64,000 bases of DNA, from assembly GCF_023343835.1 (NCBI RefSeq), contig NC_064437.1:25767001-25831000 (forward strand). Reading direction: 5' to 3'. Made by a program: the position numbers and the translations under genes. The DNA comes from Lagopus muta. Taxonomy: Eukaryota; Chordata; Aves; Galliformes; Phasianidae. Below are positions 17,701 to 32,700 of the stretch, piece by piece (within the stretch, counting starts at the first letter, position 1; every line of letters starts with the position of its first letter). The notes under the pieces were generated by a model. It was not told the origin of the DNA, made no database searches, and saw nothing but the letters and a program-made list of their open reading frames with translations.

Positions 17701-20700
17701 ATGAGTCATCTGATTAGAGAAGAGAAACAAGTAACTGGGGCTGAGCAGCAGCCAGCTGGGCCTGAGAAACAACGCCACACAACTGGTGCAACCCAGCAGC
17801 GTGCATGGGGAGTGCTTGCAAAGAGCTGTCAGAAGCCATAGCCGAAGTTTATTTAGCACAGATCCACATCAGCACCGCCAAGCAACAATGGGATGTGCTA
17901 ACAGAATGGAGAGGCCATTCATTATCTGGGTGATTAGCAATGAAATATTTCTCCTGCTCTGCACTGGCAGCTACTGGCTGAACAACAGTGCCCATCCTCC
18001 TGCTGTCATCAGAAGAGGCTCCTGGTAGAAACCTGGCCATCTCTTTGCTCAGGAAAGCAGCCAGACCCATTTCAGTGGGTCTAGTGGTCCCAAATGATAA
18101 ATCAGAGGACTTCAGGGTGCAGTTTCACGAATACAAAAGGGTAAACACTTCCAACGAAGATCCCCAATAGCTCTTAAAGAATGGCAAGTAGAAGTCTCTG
18201 GTGAGCTGGGGCTGGCAGGTGCAGGATGCAGGCAGGAGACTGGCTGCTGGTGGGGACGCGCTCTGGGCATGATTTTCTTTCATGGTGGAGTTTTTCCTTG
18301 AGCTTCACTCCATGTTTCATGACTCACTGGCAAAACAACACCCGCTGCTTCTGTAGTTTCCATCTAATTACCGCAGAGGATTGCTGGTCCCAGCTGCGCA
18401 GGTCTGAAACGATTTCCAGATCATGCTTTGTGTGCAAGGTGGGGGAGGACAGAGGCAGGGACAGGATGGGCAAGGAGACGCTCTCACTTTCTCTCTATAA
18501 ATATTAGGGCTAATTGCCCCCTTTCCTCTATCCTCCAGAAGGCATACCCCACCCCAAACAAATATAGGCTCCTATGGCAACACATGTTGGGGAAACTTAA
18601 CAGCTCATGCTCCAAATTACATTGGAAAAACATATGAGGGGAAAATAAGAAATGACTAATTGGACTGGAGACTCCTGAGAGCCAGGAGTATGGGTTGGGG
18701 ACACTGGCCCCGTTCCTCGCAGCACCAGGACAGGTTCAGCCTCACTGCTTACAGGACAGTGGCAGATCAAGGAGAGCAACCAGAGTTGGTCTGATGAGGA
18801 GCTGCTGCAGCTCTCATTGGATCTCCGATGGAAATGCCATGAATCCTGCTGCTTTGCCAAAGAGCCTCCAGATAGCTCTCATTTTTACAAGCAGAGAGAG
18901 TGAACTGTAGTGCTCCTCTTGGCTTCCCTTGGTCCATGCTTGCGTTAGTCTCATCACAGTCTTGCAAGAGTCTAGAGAAGGACACAGAGAGTGCAACCAA
19001 GTATGAGCAGGTGATTTGAGAGAGAAAGCCACCTATGGATGGTACCAGCCCACATTTATGCTGTGTGGCTCTGCAGAAAAATACACCAGCATGGGGCAAA
19101 GAGAGGCTGGACTGTGCCAAGGTCTCCAGGAAGACTTGGAAGTGTGTTAGAACATGATGGGGAGCTGTAGGGCCAGGCTGCATGCCACCAAGAGCTGGGC
19201 TTTGTCATCCATCTTGAGTCTTGGCAGAAACATCACCAGGGCATGTGTTAGCACGTGGAGAATGGCACCTGGCACCACAGAGCCAGGCAATGCGCTGCCC
19301 TAATAAAAATAGTAACTGTGCACCAAGTGTTTTGCTCACAGCATTTTCTTTCACCCTTGTAGTGTCCTCAGAGTAGGAGCTGAGGCTGCTGGCTCTGTCC
19401 CTGCAGATGAACCAGACCAGACAATATGGGAGCATGGGGCCACCTCCTTTGTTCTTGTCCCAAAGTCATCAGCTGGGTGGATGGGGTCCAGATGCTTTTC
19501 TTCAATCTTATATGTAGGTTGATTCACTGTGAAAGAGCTTGGAAGGGTGTGACAGGAACAGCGGTGAGCAAGGCAGCCAGAGAGGCTGGGTTTGGGGAAG
19601 GCAGCAAAGCAGAACGGATAAACCACAGATGCCATCAGTATTGCACATATTTTGGTGCTGCGTCATGGGCACTTGGTGAACAGCATTTCTCAGAAATGCA
19701 GGCCTTGCTCTGGTTGAGCAGACCTGAAGGCCCAGTACCTATCTACTGGCAATGACCCATTCCAGATGCTTCAGAGAAAGGTGGAAAAAAGAAAAAAAAT
19801 GCAATGTGCACCTGGCCGATTACGTACTGAACAGCTCTTCTGTGCTGCTGTGGAAAATGCTTGCGATTTCCATCTGCCTACAGCTAGAGAAAGCCCAGAT
19901 CCTAGTTTCAGAATTCAGCCTCCGTAAGCAAAATATTTCCTCCCAGCCTCTAGGATGCTGTGCAGGTTCTGTGCTTTGCAGCCACACTGATTCCATGTAA
20001 GGAGGGCATGAAGACTGCTCTTGTGCTTTTACCAAGCCATCAGACCTCTTGCTGTCTTTGTATCCTTTCCTTTGGGAAACAGTATTTTGATGGACTTCAG
20101 ACCCTCTGCATTCTGGGATGGCCATGTTTTACCCTGCAGGTGCCTTTGTTCTTCTCAGCTGTAGCTCTCACAGCAGCCCCAGAAGAGCAGGGAAGCACCA
20201 TTCTGGCATGGGCAACAGGCAGAGACCAGCCCTGGAGATGTCATTGCCAAACTCCATGGGAAGACTGGAGATCAAAGGGAGATGGTGCAGTAAAGGAAGC
20301 AGGGTCATGGCTGGGTGATAACCTCTGCAGGGACATGCCTCTACTTGCTGTGCACTTGGTTTTCCAGGAGCATCAACATGTGCTCAGCACCAGACACAAG
20401 AAAGCAGTGACTCTCACCTCGCACAGGTGGAAACCAGTTGGTGGTTGATGAGTGTCAGCCCAAAGCCAGGCTGATGGCCACAGGACATTGAGCTGTTCTG
20501 GAGTTGGAGGCAGGGGTCACCTCCATGTGTTTCCTTCTTTGCCGCCCCATTGCAGCCCCAGGAAAGCTCTGCTATTCCAGGAAGTCTCAAGGAGGACACA
20601 AAGAGTGCCCAAAGCCCTGTTAAAAGCCAGGTTTACTCAACCCTCCACGCATCCACCACCCCATGGTCTTCACTTGTGTCCCTGGAAAACCCCTCATGGA

Positions 20701-23700
20701 AAAGTCCTTGTCCCATCCCTTCAGCACCAGTCCAAAGCACTGTTTCCCTATAGAGACAGCAGGCTGCTCTCCATCTCTCCAGCCACAGCCACTGTTAGAG
20801 GGATGCTACAGCACACTGTCCCCAGGATGCATCCCCTTCCTTGCTGCTGCTGGTGGGGCAAGGAGCCCGGCAATTCTTGGCTCTCCAGCTTGCCCAGGGA
20901 AGTTGACGGGGAATGCAGACTGTGGGAGGAAATGACAATGTTCATTGTTTGGATTGAATATTTTTCTTGGCCCTCTCTCTATTGCAGCGTGCCTTTTATT
21001 TCATTATTTTTTCTCCCCCCTCCCCAACACCCCGAGCATGCTGACTCTCCCTCTCTCCTTCCTGAGGCTCTCTGGCACGCAAGGAGGAAATCAGGTCTGA
21101 AAAACACAGAGAGGGACAGAAAGGGAACAGGGCTGGCATCTGGTCAAGAAGATTTTTGGGATGCCTCGCTGCCCTGAGCCACTCTGAACAGCAAGTGAGT
21201 GCTGCCCAGCTGCTGTGCCCAGGAGAAGAGACCTTGAGGGAAAAGAGCTAAAGAAATTTGGCCGGAAGCACCTGAGACCAAGTGTCTGGGAGAAGACGAA
21301 AGAGGAATAAATTCCTGCAGCCCTAGTGTTTTGTCCACTATTTCTGTGTCACCTGGTTTCTGTCCTCCGAGCCATTTCTGTGCACCTTTTAGAATCACAG
21401 AATCATTAAGGTTGGAGAAGACTTCTAAATCCCCAAGTGAACACCAGTCCATCCCACCAGGCCCACTGCCCACATCCCTCAATGCCACATCTTCATGGTT
21501 CTTAAGTACCTGCAGGGATGGTGACTCCACCACCTCCCTGAGCAGCCTGTTCCACTGCATCACCACTCCTGAGAAGAAATTTTTGCTAATTGTTTCCCTA
21601 GGAGCCACATGCCCCAAGGATGGCTTGGAAGTGAAATGAAGAAGCATCAGTTGTTTCTGAGCTTGCTGGTGTTCTCAAGCCACTCATTATCAATCACATG
21701 TTCTCAGGTTCTCCAGGTGTCCCCTTAGCCTTGTCCCTTGTACATCCTGATCTCACTGCACAGAGGTCACAGAAGGAGGAATAACCCAAAGGCAGGAAAG
21801 AACAAGCAAGGGGCAGTACAGGGAAATGCCACATGCAAACAGCACTCCTGGCAAGCCTGAGGGTCTTCGAGGGGTGTCCTCAGGGCTCCCCATCCTATAA
21901 GCCTGCCATCCTGCCCCCAGCACCATGCCCACTGCTGGCAGAGCCATCGCCTGCCAAGCCCTTCGTGCAAAGTATGTTGCAGGATAGGACGGGTTATGGA
22001 AAACAAGCCCTGAAAACCACAAGGGCCTCCTGACCCACTTGTATCTGGTTTCTGCCAAGTTCTTGTTACAGATCTTAAACAGAAAGAAAAACAATGTACA
22101 AGGGATGAAGGAGCTGAAGGGGAATATTCGTGTTGGAAGAGCAGTTGGCCGGGCTGCGCTCAGGGATGTTTGTTTATCGTCAAATGCGACTCAGTGATTT
22201 TGATTTCAGCGGGTGCCTCCAGTGGTTTCCCACTCCTGTCTGCGTCCCCAGCTGCGTGATGGCAATGTCTGAGAGAAGGAGGCAGCACTTGGGGCTCTGC
22301 AGCCTGTCCCTGGCATGGTGCTGCTGTGTGGTCTCTGGGTGCCCTTCCATTTGCTTTGCCTCTTAAGAAAACAAACTCCACCTTAATGCAGGGCAGGAAA
22401 AGCACACCTCAGGGGAATGCTGGAGGAAAAGCAATCTGTGCTAGGTCAGCCCACAGCCAGAGGTAAGCATCATGGAAATGTGCCCAGCAGGTATCTATAG
22501 ACAGCTCCATCTCTAGAGGGCTGCCTGCCACCCAGGGCTTTCCCCTTTCAGGCCAGGGGCGGCGTCTAAGCCCACAATGACCACAAACTTCTGTTTAGTC
22601 ACAAGGATTGCTTCACTACATTCTCTTGAGACATGGCACACACTGTCCTACATGGGAATGTGCCAGAGTCTTGGGCAACTCGTTAGGTGTGTGCTCACCT
22701 GGAGAACATGGCCCTGCGAGCTCTGGTGGAACACCTGAAGGAACAGTAGTCACCCTGCTTCTTGCAAAAGGATCTTCTCCATACTTTCAAAGCCAGGTGG
22801 CAGACAGAGGAAGAAGGCAGACTGGATAAAGGAGTCACAAAATGCTCTCATGGAGGGAGCATTAAGTTTGGAGTAGATTTCTAGGATTGCCACGGTCATC
22901 ATGGTCTGATGGTCAACCCACCCCCACCATGCCCACTGACCACGTCCCTCAGTGCCACATCTCCACGGCTCTTGAACACCTCTAGGGATGGTGATTCCAA
23001 CACCTCCCTGGGCTGCCTGTGAGAGTGAATTTATATGGCCGTGTTGAGATACCTGGTTGCTTTTCAGGGCAGCTGGGGCACCTCACTGCCCTATGGGCCA
23101 GGAGCACAGAAGAGGCCTCTTCCAGCATTATACTTCTGCCTGGTTCCCTGTGCTGAGCACAGTGTAACACAAGAGCCCCTGTGGTGTGGCAGCAAAATGT
23201 CTCATGGATGTGGGGAAGAGGCAGCCACCTGCTGAGCGGCCCCATTTTGCTCAGGGTCCCATCCTATCCCCCATTGCATCAAGTTACAGTGGGACCCTGA
23301 TTTTAGGTGAGACTTCCCCGTCTTTATTGTACATGCTGTCAGAGGGGTTAACTGTGGCTGCCAAATGCTGGACACAAGCCATGGAGGTGCCAAGGGAGGG
23401 TTTTGCGCTCAGCACTGAGAAGAGCAGAGGACCCATGTTGCAGGCAACAGACCCATTGGGTCCCAGCTACCTGTTGAGTCACGAGAGGCGAGAACAGCCT
23501 GCAGCCACAAACACGCCTCCATCCCTAACTCATAATTTCCACTGCAATTACTCAGGAAAACCACAAAAGAGAGAACAGCTTAGCATTTTACGATCGTGAT
23601 AACATGATCGGCAGCGCACGCAAGGGCAGCAAGACCTTGTCCTCATGGAGAAAAGACCTGCAAAATCCCTGACAGCTCGCGCCAGCCACAGCCTCCTGCC

Positions 23701-26700
23701 ATGGGCTGCTATCACCCGTGGTGGCCTCATGCCGATGTCCCTGGCTGTCCCCCAGCAGGATTGCTCAGAGCCCAGCCAGGAGGCCTTAGGCAGGGCAGGC
23801 AGAGCCTGGGAGCTCAGGCCAGCTCCAGAACCCCAGGTGTTCCCCACTGAGAAGGCAAAAAGGGTGCCTACACCTGCTACAGTTAACCCTTTGCTATCTG
23901 TGCAAGTGGAAATGGTGCAGAAGGGCTTGGCTGCCCATGTCTGCTTGATCACCGTAAGAGCAGCCTGCATTTTTCTTCAGGATGGTGGTCTTACTCCATC
24001 CTGTGAATATGACGGTGATAAAAGAGGTGGGCTTTTCCACCTGAACCACCGTGTTCTTCTCCTGCAGTGAGGGTAAGGAGAGTGCAGAGCTGGCGGACTG
24101 GAGACTGCTTTGCTTTCCCAGGTGTGACAAGCACTAGCTACCCTCATGCATGGACTCACACAGTACCAGGTCAGCAATGAGGACAAGTGGTTTCCCTCCT
24201 CCTCCTCCCAGCCCCAAGCCCCCTCCCCTCTCCGTCCAGTGCTGCCATCTGTTTTCCTACGGATGGAAGGGGATGAGATGTTCCGCTGGCCCTTGAGAGG
24301 CAAACCGTCTCGATGCTAACTTGTATTCCTGATGGGCTTTTGGAAGGGTTCACATCACTCCCTCTTTCCTTGAACTACGTGCCTCCACACGGAGGGGATG
24401 GGGAACTTGGCGCAGAGCAGCGAGAGACAGGAGGCAGATGGATGGCCAGATTAATGGAAAGGGAAGGGAGGTGGGGAGAGGAGTGAGAGGGATGAGCAGG
24501 CAGGCTGGTCTGCTGCCAGCAGAGGAGAGAGATGAGCGAGAATCTCACTGATGCCATTACTCGGTGACTTGAAATTTCCAGCAAGAGGTTGGCGAGGTGG
24601 GGCTGGGTTGGTCAAAGCTGGGCTTGGCTGCTGCTCACTGTGCCTTAGCCTGAAGAGGACCCTGTGGGGAGGGACCGTGCCAGCAGCCAGGAGCACTGCA
24701 CTTCTCCTGAATAGGGCTGCACCCTGAACGAGGTGGCCAGATGAAAGCAATTCCTCATCCAGTGCACTCAGTAAGAGACAACAGCATCTCCAAAGGGTGA
24801 CTCAGAGGGGACCTGGAGAGGCCACTGGAATGGCGTGGAGAGCAGAGGCTGGGCTCCAAAAGAGATGCCTCCAGTGAGGGATTATTGTTGGATAGGGAGG
24901 AATCTGGGCCTAAGACATCCCACACAGCTGGCAAGTCGAGCTGAAACACACCAAACCCAGGAGGTGCTCCAAAAGCAGAAGATTCCTTGAGTAGGCAGAT
25001 GAAGAAGACAAGGGAATGAGCGGGGGATGTCATGTAGCAAGGCCAGGTTATGGGTTGTATTCCATCCATACCCTACTCTCACTGCTTGGCATCTCCACAG
25101 CCCACAAGAGATCGGCCCACAAGTGAAATGGCCTGCAAGATCACCCAGGGAGATGCAGGCAGGAGATGAAGGGGAGTAGGGGGTGAGAGTGCAAGAGAGC
25201 ACAGATGTGATGGAAACCAAGTTTGGGGCACTTCCTTTGGTCAGAGAAGTGGACTGGTAACACTTCTCATCTTCCCAGTGCCTAGCAGCCCTCTGAGCAA
25301 TGCCTTCAGGGAAGAGTTGTGGCAATATAATGTCTACTATAAAGCATGTATTAAAAGATTGGCTTATCAGTCCAACAAAAAGAGTAATCAAAGACATGAG
25401 AAAAGAGGAGGAGAGCAGGGAGGAGGCGGCTGTGAGCTGTTTCTGAAAGGAAAGCATTAGGGCAAAGAAAACAACCCGAAGGATGAATCTTCATTAGTAT
25501 TGCTGTGAGTGACTGTGACCTTAAAAACAGGCCTGGCTGATGAAATTGCTAACAAGGAGGAAGGCATTGTTCCACAGAGCAGGATCAGGATATCTGACAA
25601 AGAGATGACCTCAGGACTAGGGAAAGAAACAGGATGACATTCACTTGTGTAAAATTGAAGGGCAAGCTCTTGTGCTGATAGTAAAACATCTGCTGTTAGC
25701 TTGGAGCTCATCAGTTGGAAACAAAGGATGCAGAGAAAGATCTGGGTGTACTTGCTGACCTCAGGTCTCTCTGAGCTGCCAGACTGATGCAACTGCAGAA
25801 ATGACAGATATGTTCCTGGGTCTTATCAAAAGAGATTTACACATAGGCTTTGTGCAGGGATTTGGTGAGACTGCAGCTGGGAGAGCGTGTACTGCTCGGT
25901 CATTTCTACAGGAAATTGAAAGCAGAAAAGGTGTAGAAAAGTATATGATAGTAATGACAAGAGTAGACTACCTGCTTTTAGGGCACTGCATCCAGGAACA
26001 GAAAGAGTTGGTGTTGACCATGAGCATGCTTAGGTGGCTAATGAGAAGACAGAGAGCACTGCTATGAGACACTGGGATTTTAGAGTCAGTGCCTCTCTCT
26101 CACACACACAAACAAGCTAGCATTTTTCCATCATCCCTTATGGGATCTCACACTCAAGATGCAGACCCAAGGTGAGCCAGAAAACCTTCCTGCTTCAAAT
26201 ATACTGCCCTGGAGCTGAGCTTTAGGAGGCATGGAACTCCCAAGGCACTGGATCCAACATTGAGCTCTGGTACTCAACCATCCAACTCCTTTCTAACACG
26301 CAGCAGCCTATTACCATACAGATTACAGGAGCAAGACGCAAGTCACCAGGTTTGGTAGATAACTGCTGCACGTCCTGCCAAGCACATTTCCTCCCTGGGG
26401 ACATATCCACCACAGCATCGAGGCCACACGGTCACACACGGTCACACGTACTGCCCTTTATTCCACCCTTCAGCTGACAAAGAGCTGAGCTAGGCAGAAC
26501 TAGTGAGCAAAACCCGATCATTTGCATTGAAATGAGTTCATTAAAAAAAAAAATCAGCAAAACCCAAAGCTATTTTTGGTGTGTAGACTTCATTTACATT
26601 TTCCTTTTTGGTAGAAATCCCAAATTTTCAGCAGACAACATTCCAAAATTCCCTCTTCACCCTCCGCCCTCCCCCTTTTATTTTTTTTTACCCTCAATCA

Positions 26701-29700
26701 TAATAACAAATCGTGCTCGACAAAGACTGCCTATTTTTCATTTCCTCTGTGAACCGACTCCAGGCTGCCTATGATTTTCTCTTGCCGGGTAATTATTCAA
26801 AACCAAATGAGTGGCTAACCAATTTCTGCAAGGAATTCTTTGTCTGCAGATTCTTGGGGAGCGGTTTGTTTTGCACACACGACGCTGGAAATCCTCCTTG
26901 TTTTGGTTGGACGCGTGAGTCACACAGGGCTTTTCTGGACCAGTATTACTCTAGAACTGCAGTTCTGGTTAAGGAAATATTCAGGCTTGGAGTCAGCACG
27001 CGCTTTTTGGGGATACCCCTTGCCAGTGAAATCCTTTTGCTAGAATTTTCTTCCCGGGTTGGCCGAGAGGAGTGCGAGGAAGGAAACGCGGCACGAAGCC
27101 CTGGACCCATTCTGTGGCCACGCAGCGCGTTGCAGCTCACCCCCAGCATTGCCCCGGCCACACGCTCCGAATGAATGCCAAAACACTGAAACACCAGCAG
27201 ACCTTTTCCATGCCAACCCATCGCAGACCTCACGTGGTCATAAAGACCCCACGTCCGCGCTACCGCAGGGCTGGAGCTGTCCCATGTGCTGGGAAAGGGA
27301 GCTTACCTCACACGACTGGATGCAGTGGATGGCAGAGGGGTCTGGGTACCATTGCAGCCTGCCCGTGCATACGATGTGCTGCGGAGGAGGGAGAAAAGAG
27401 TCGTTAGGGAGATGGTGGAGGGAGGACACAAGCACGCTCCCTGAGGTGTAGGGTCTCTTGCGGAACTCCACAAGGCAGAGCAATGCAATCAGTCCTAGGA
27501 CCTTCCTGCATCTCTGCCCAGAGGAGACCTTTTGGAATTTATTGAGCCCAAGCTTCGCCCACAAACCAGACAACACTGCTCAAAGCAGAGCCTGGATAAG
27601 AGATAGATGCATGTGTTATGTATACATATGAACTCCCAGAAGAGGAAAAGGAGAGATGGCAAGTATCACCAGGATCTGGATTTGGCTCGCAGCACTACAC
27701 ATGGTAGGCAGCAGCCAAGCTGGGAAGTAGCCATCCAGGACCACCACAGATGGGATCCTCCATTCATCTCAACACACTGTGCTGCGTTTAGCAGCTTCCC
27801 ACTTGCACCAGCCTCATGTCCCAGCCAGCTGTCCCTGGACACCAGCATCAATGCACCCTGTACAGCTCCAAGAGCTGTGTCCACAAGGGAGACACCTGGA
27901 AACTCAACTCCCTGGATTTGGCTGGTCTGGATACACCAGCTTCACACTCACCCACGCCGCAGAGGTATTTATGAGGTTTTAAGTCAGCAGCTGCAGCCAA
28001 CTGGACATGAGAACTGAATGCAGAGGACTGAGTTTCATCTAACTGGAACACTTCGTCCCCATAATTCAGAAGGGGGCTGTTGGGAGCACGCATGATTATA
28101 TGGGGGAAAAAAAGCCCCACCACACAGGCAATTTCCTCCTTGTAAAGCTCAAGCAGGCTTTGAAATCTGAGGCCCCATAAAATGACGGCTGGCCTATGAA
28201 AGTGTCCTAGGATGCCCTGCACAGCATGGCTGTTACATGGATGGACACGTCTTTCTTCCACCAACGTGGCTTCAGGCCTCTCAGCATGGGATGAGGCAGC
28301 TCTGCCTCAATCTGCTTTCATGGGGTGCTTTACTCCTGGGTTTGTACGTGATGGGGGGGATGAGGGAGCTGCAGGCTGGCTGGTGACATCTCCATCCGCT
28401 TCCCATGTACTCCAGGGTAGTGACTGGTGGCCAGAGAGCAGGGTGGTAGTAGCACCCTTGCAAGTGGCAGCAGACAAATCCCTGTCTTTCTACTGTATTT
28501 TTCAGCTTCTTCTTGCTCCAAGTCTTCAGACCAAACCAACAGGTTGCCAAGAGCAAGCTCCAGAGGTAATGTCCTCAGCCAGAGTAGGGAAGGCAGCTGT
28601 GATGGGATGGGACAGAGAGAGTGGAGAGAGCAATTCCTGCTCACCCCAGAGGATGCTTGGATCCCAACCCCATTGGATGTGTTGTATGCGGTTGCTGTAC
28701 AACTTGAATGAGTTCCCAGATCTTCTTGGCTGTGGGATGTGATGAATGAGAGCATAAAAAAAACCAGTGCCCTCCTCAGGCAGCCTCTGCAGCCCCAGTG
28801 TGCTTTGTCGCATCCTCCCCATCACCTTGGGAGTGTGGCAGCTCCTGGGAACACAAGCACAGCAGGAGGCAGAGAAGAAAGCAAGGCAGACCATGCACAG
28901 AGATGCTGCTAGGGGTAGTGCCAGTGTTTAAATAACACAACTCTTCACTTCTCCGAAACGTTTCCCTTGCATAAGAACCTGTGGCCAAGTCACCCGGTGA
29001 TCTGTCCAAGACTCAAGCTCCACAATCCCACATGCCACGGGCATCCTGCTGCTGCAAAAGCATGGAGACATGGAGTGGGGATGCTGCTGGGCCTCCTGCG
29101 GCTTCCTAGGGGGAGGGGAAGGCCTGGATAGGGGTGCCAGCTCCCAGAAGGGCTGTTTGTTTTCCTTTCTTCCACCTCCTTCCTTCTGCATCTCGGTTTT
29201 ATTTTAAGAAATATTACCCCGTTGGAGCTGCATTTTGGGAAAGTGGTGCCACGGAGATCCAAACTATGTGAGCTATTTGAGCTGTTTTGCCTACAGAATG
29301 AGTAAGGGATGGGGAGGGAGAGGCGAGGGGGTGGCCAGCGGTCCTGGCAGCAGAGCCAGCTCCCAGCTGATGGCTATGCCTCCTCCCTGGCAGGGACACG
29401 CTGCCCAGGGCTGTACTGCAGCTGCCAGGTGTTCAGGGACCAGGGCTTCTGCTTTGCCCTCTGCCAGGAATGAATTCTGATCTGTGCTCTGTCATCCCAA
29501 TACCTTGGCTGCCAATCGCGTGTGGCACATCCCAAAAGTCAGGAGGATTCCTGTGTTTAGCTTCATTCACAGAGGTATCCTGCAAGTCCTGGAAAGCTCA
29601 CATTACAGCCAGTAGCTTACACTGAGCTTTGGTCTCAGAGGGCAGGAGGCTGTGCAGTAGCATACTCAGTGTGTGGAAGAGGAGGAAGAAATACTGAGGA

Positions 29701-32700
29701 CCTGGGCACTGGTCATGAACCAGAAGAATCAGCGTGAAGCCTCATGGCATCAGATGAAGCAGGCAAGGTGCAGAGAGACCGGGCATGGCCTATGCCAGCC
29801 TGGGTGAAGCAGGTCCAAGATGTATCTGGGAAGATGAATGTGGTCACTACAGAGACCTCCACCAGGGCTAACCAAAGCCTAGGAAAAGGGGAACTTGAAT
29901 ATCTACATGCATCCATCACCCCCTGCTACACCAGCACCACAGAGATATATCCAGAAAGGGTCCAGATGGACAAAGAGCAGCGTTACGGAAGAGATCTCTA
30001 TGCTGTGGGTAACATTCACAAGGATCAAAGGTCACTGATGAAGGACTTGCCACTATGTCTAAACCCAGCAACTGCACATCTAGAATCATTAAGGTTGGAA
30101 AAGTCCTCTAAGATCACCACACCCAAGCCCAACTCATCCCACCATGCCCACTGACCACGTCCCTTGGTGCCACATCTCCATCTTTCTTGAATGCCTCCAG
30201 AGATGGTGACTCCACCACCTCTCTGGGCAGCCCGTTTCAATGCCTTACACCTGCATATGCAACAGGATGCGTCCTGCTGGAGCTCATCCCAGGCTTCAGG
30301 TGAACATCAGGGCATAGGTGGCCAGGATGAGCAACCAGCAGGCATCTCCTGAGCATGCACTCAAGGAGAAAACCAGCCATCTCTGAGCTCTTCATCCAAA
30401 TTACTGTCCCTCTTTTTACCGAAAGCAAAGAAATTTGTATTAAAAAACACTGGATAGAGAGGAGGGAAGACTGATTTGGCCACACTGTAAATATTTTGAG
30501 GGTCCCCACATGTATGGATGGTGAATGCTCTGTTGGAGCAATGCTCCCTCCTCGCATACCTGGACTCTAGTGGGTTGCAGGCGGTGATCCATAGTCTCAG
30601 CAGTAACGTTTTCGGGCAGTATGACTGGATCGCTGGGAGGGATAATGCAGGAAGGCACACACACAGCACCTGAGGAAGGAGAGAGAGCCTTGAGGGATTG
30701 CAGCAGGAACCAGGCAACTGGCTGCTGTGGAACAGTGTCGGATGCCAACGTGCTTGCTCCTCACTGAGGGCAGAGATGCATGTGAAGGAGATCCTTTGCC
30801 TACCAACAGCTGAAAATTTCTTCCCCCAGCCCTGACTTATGCGAGAGTTTACAGAAGCTTTTTGCAGCTGATACCTTTCTCCTGAATGAGGTAACAAGTA
30901 AACATGTCTGAAGAGGTGAACCCAAGCCGTGATGGCAAGATGTAGGACCCAACATGAAAACGTGTCTGGCCTAGATATTATGGCTGCTTGTTGATGTGTC
31001 AGAAAGTACTTCTAACAATTCTTCTACCATGACTTCCTATGACCCAAGATGAAAAAAAGCTGTAAAACTCCCACTTGGCAAAGCAGGTGGGTCCCAACCT
31101 CAGTCCCAGCTTCACATCAGGTCTTTCCCAAGTCTACCCTTGGCTGAGCCTCAGCCAGTTTTGGGTTTTAAACTAATGTCCCATCTAGTGTGATGCCAGG
31201 TGGGATGTAATGACTGTGACAGCATTGCAGCTGAAAAACAACCAAGTCTTTTAGAAAGAAATGGATGATGTGGTCCCTCGTCTGGTGAAAGCACCCTGTT
31301 ACACACAGTTGTCACTCCAGCTCTTATCTCGGACCTGCCCCATTAACCCTGCAGATGTCAGCAGTCATATTAAGTGCAGAGGCCGTGGTGAGACTGAGAG
31401 TTGGAGGGTGAGATAAAGCACTGCAGAGGGCTGGGCTTGCCCTAGAGATGAGTCAGTCCTTGCTTCTGAAGAAGTACTTAAGCCAATGCCAATTCTAACT
31501 TACCAGGAGATGCACAGGGCAAAAGCCACCCTAGTGCTCTGTGTTCAAGAGGAAATTGAAGAAAAAACAAATTTTTCATAAATTTAATGGGAATTGGCCC
31601 AAGTAGAAGAGTCACTGTGACCTTCCAGCTGGCTCTCCAGGACGGCTGACTCAACACAGGGTCTGGGTTTCTGCAGAGTGTTCTCCTGCCCTCACCTATG
31701 CCGTGCCCCTGTTCGCACTTGTACTCCACGAGGTTGAGCTCTGGGGGTGGTGGGCAGGTGCCCTGCAGGCTCTTGCACAGCTTGAACTCCTCTGTCCACG
31801 TGCCCTCCTTGGTGCAGACAATAGGGACCTGGAGAACAGAGAGAGACCAGGGTCTGGAGACAATCTAAGCCAGGGTGCGTGCAGTGCTGTGAATGGCGCC
31901 CACACCACCACAGTCATCTCCAGCAGTGAGAAGAGCCCTGGTTTTGCTTTTATTGGTACCCAAATGCCCAACATGCCGAGCCCTGGTATTTTCTGAAGTC
32001 CAACGTGTGGCTGACCCCCATCTGTCCCATCACTCACCTGTGATCCTGGCGGCTCACAGCTCAGGACACACTGGCTGTCAAGCTCAAAGCCCTGGGTGCA
32101 GTTGTACATGCCCTCAAACACTGGTGGGGGTGGCTCGCACACCACAGGGATGCAGCGTCCCTCCTCCCACTGCCCACTCTCCAGGCACTGCACCTTCAGG
32201 AACTTCCTGGGGAAAGAGATGGAAAGAAAGCTGGGCTGCAGACTCCAGAAAGCATCCTTCTTGGTTCTGAAACCCCCAAGCATGGGGCTTTCCATGCATC
32301 TCTAGGATAACCTATGTTCAACCAGGATCTTTCCTTTTGCTTGTGCTGATTTAGGAATCCTGGACGCTTCTCTCACTGCCCACCACCCCGTCACACCGAT
32401 TTAGTGGGCATGATGGCAGTGGGTTGGCAGTTGGACTAGATTATCTTAGTGATCTTTTCCAGCTTTAATGATTCTACGATTCGGGAGTCATGGGCACTTA
32501 TTCTCGTGCTTCCCACAGCACTGGTATTGGAGCCCCAGACACTTTTTCCTGTGCTCCCCATCACTCTCCATCCTTTGTAGCACCTCCGGATGATCTCTCC
32601 CTGCCCACAGCCCCCGCGGGTACGTGCACGGCTGCCTTGTCCAGCCGCCAGTAGCTGCATACTTTGCTGGAGGAGCGAGCCTCCCCTGTAAATCCTGCTG

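Larger units (their letters stand above)
16671..27306 (-). other. PAPPA2 intron (10.6 kb)
   Basis: This is the largest PAPPA2 intron in the window, between the CCP 5 end and LNR3. It contains two CR1 fragments (about 21391-21610 and 22862-23025), a possible very old LINE remnant (about 25770-26040) and an A/T-rich unique stretch at 26520-26830. It has many short chance reading frames but no supported exon. Confidence 0.8.

Noticed and set aside
20452..21177. A 241-codon + strand open frame in a PAPPA2 intron.
   Set aside because: Its composition is Ser/Pro-rich, as expected of random GC-rich sequence. No homology was recognised and it lies antisense in an intron.
26713..27174. A 153-codon + strand frame near the PAPPA2 CCP 5 exon.
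   Set aside because: It is on the strand opposite the gene, with no recognised domain. It is probably chance.
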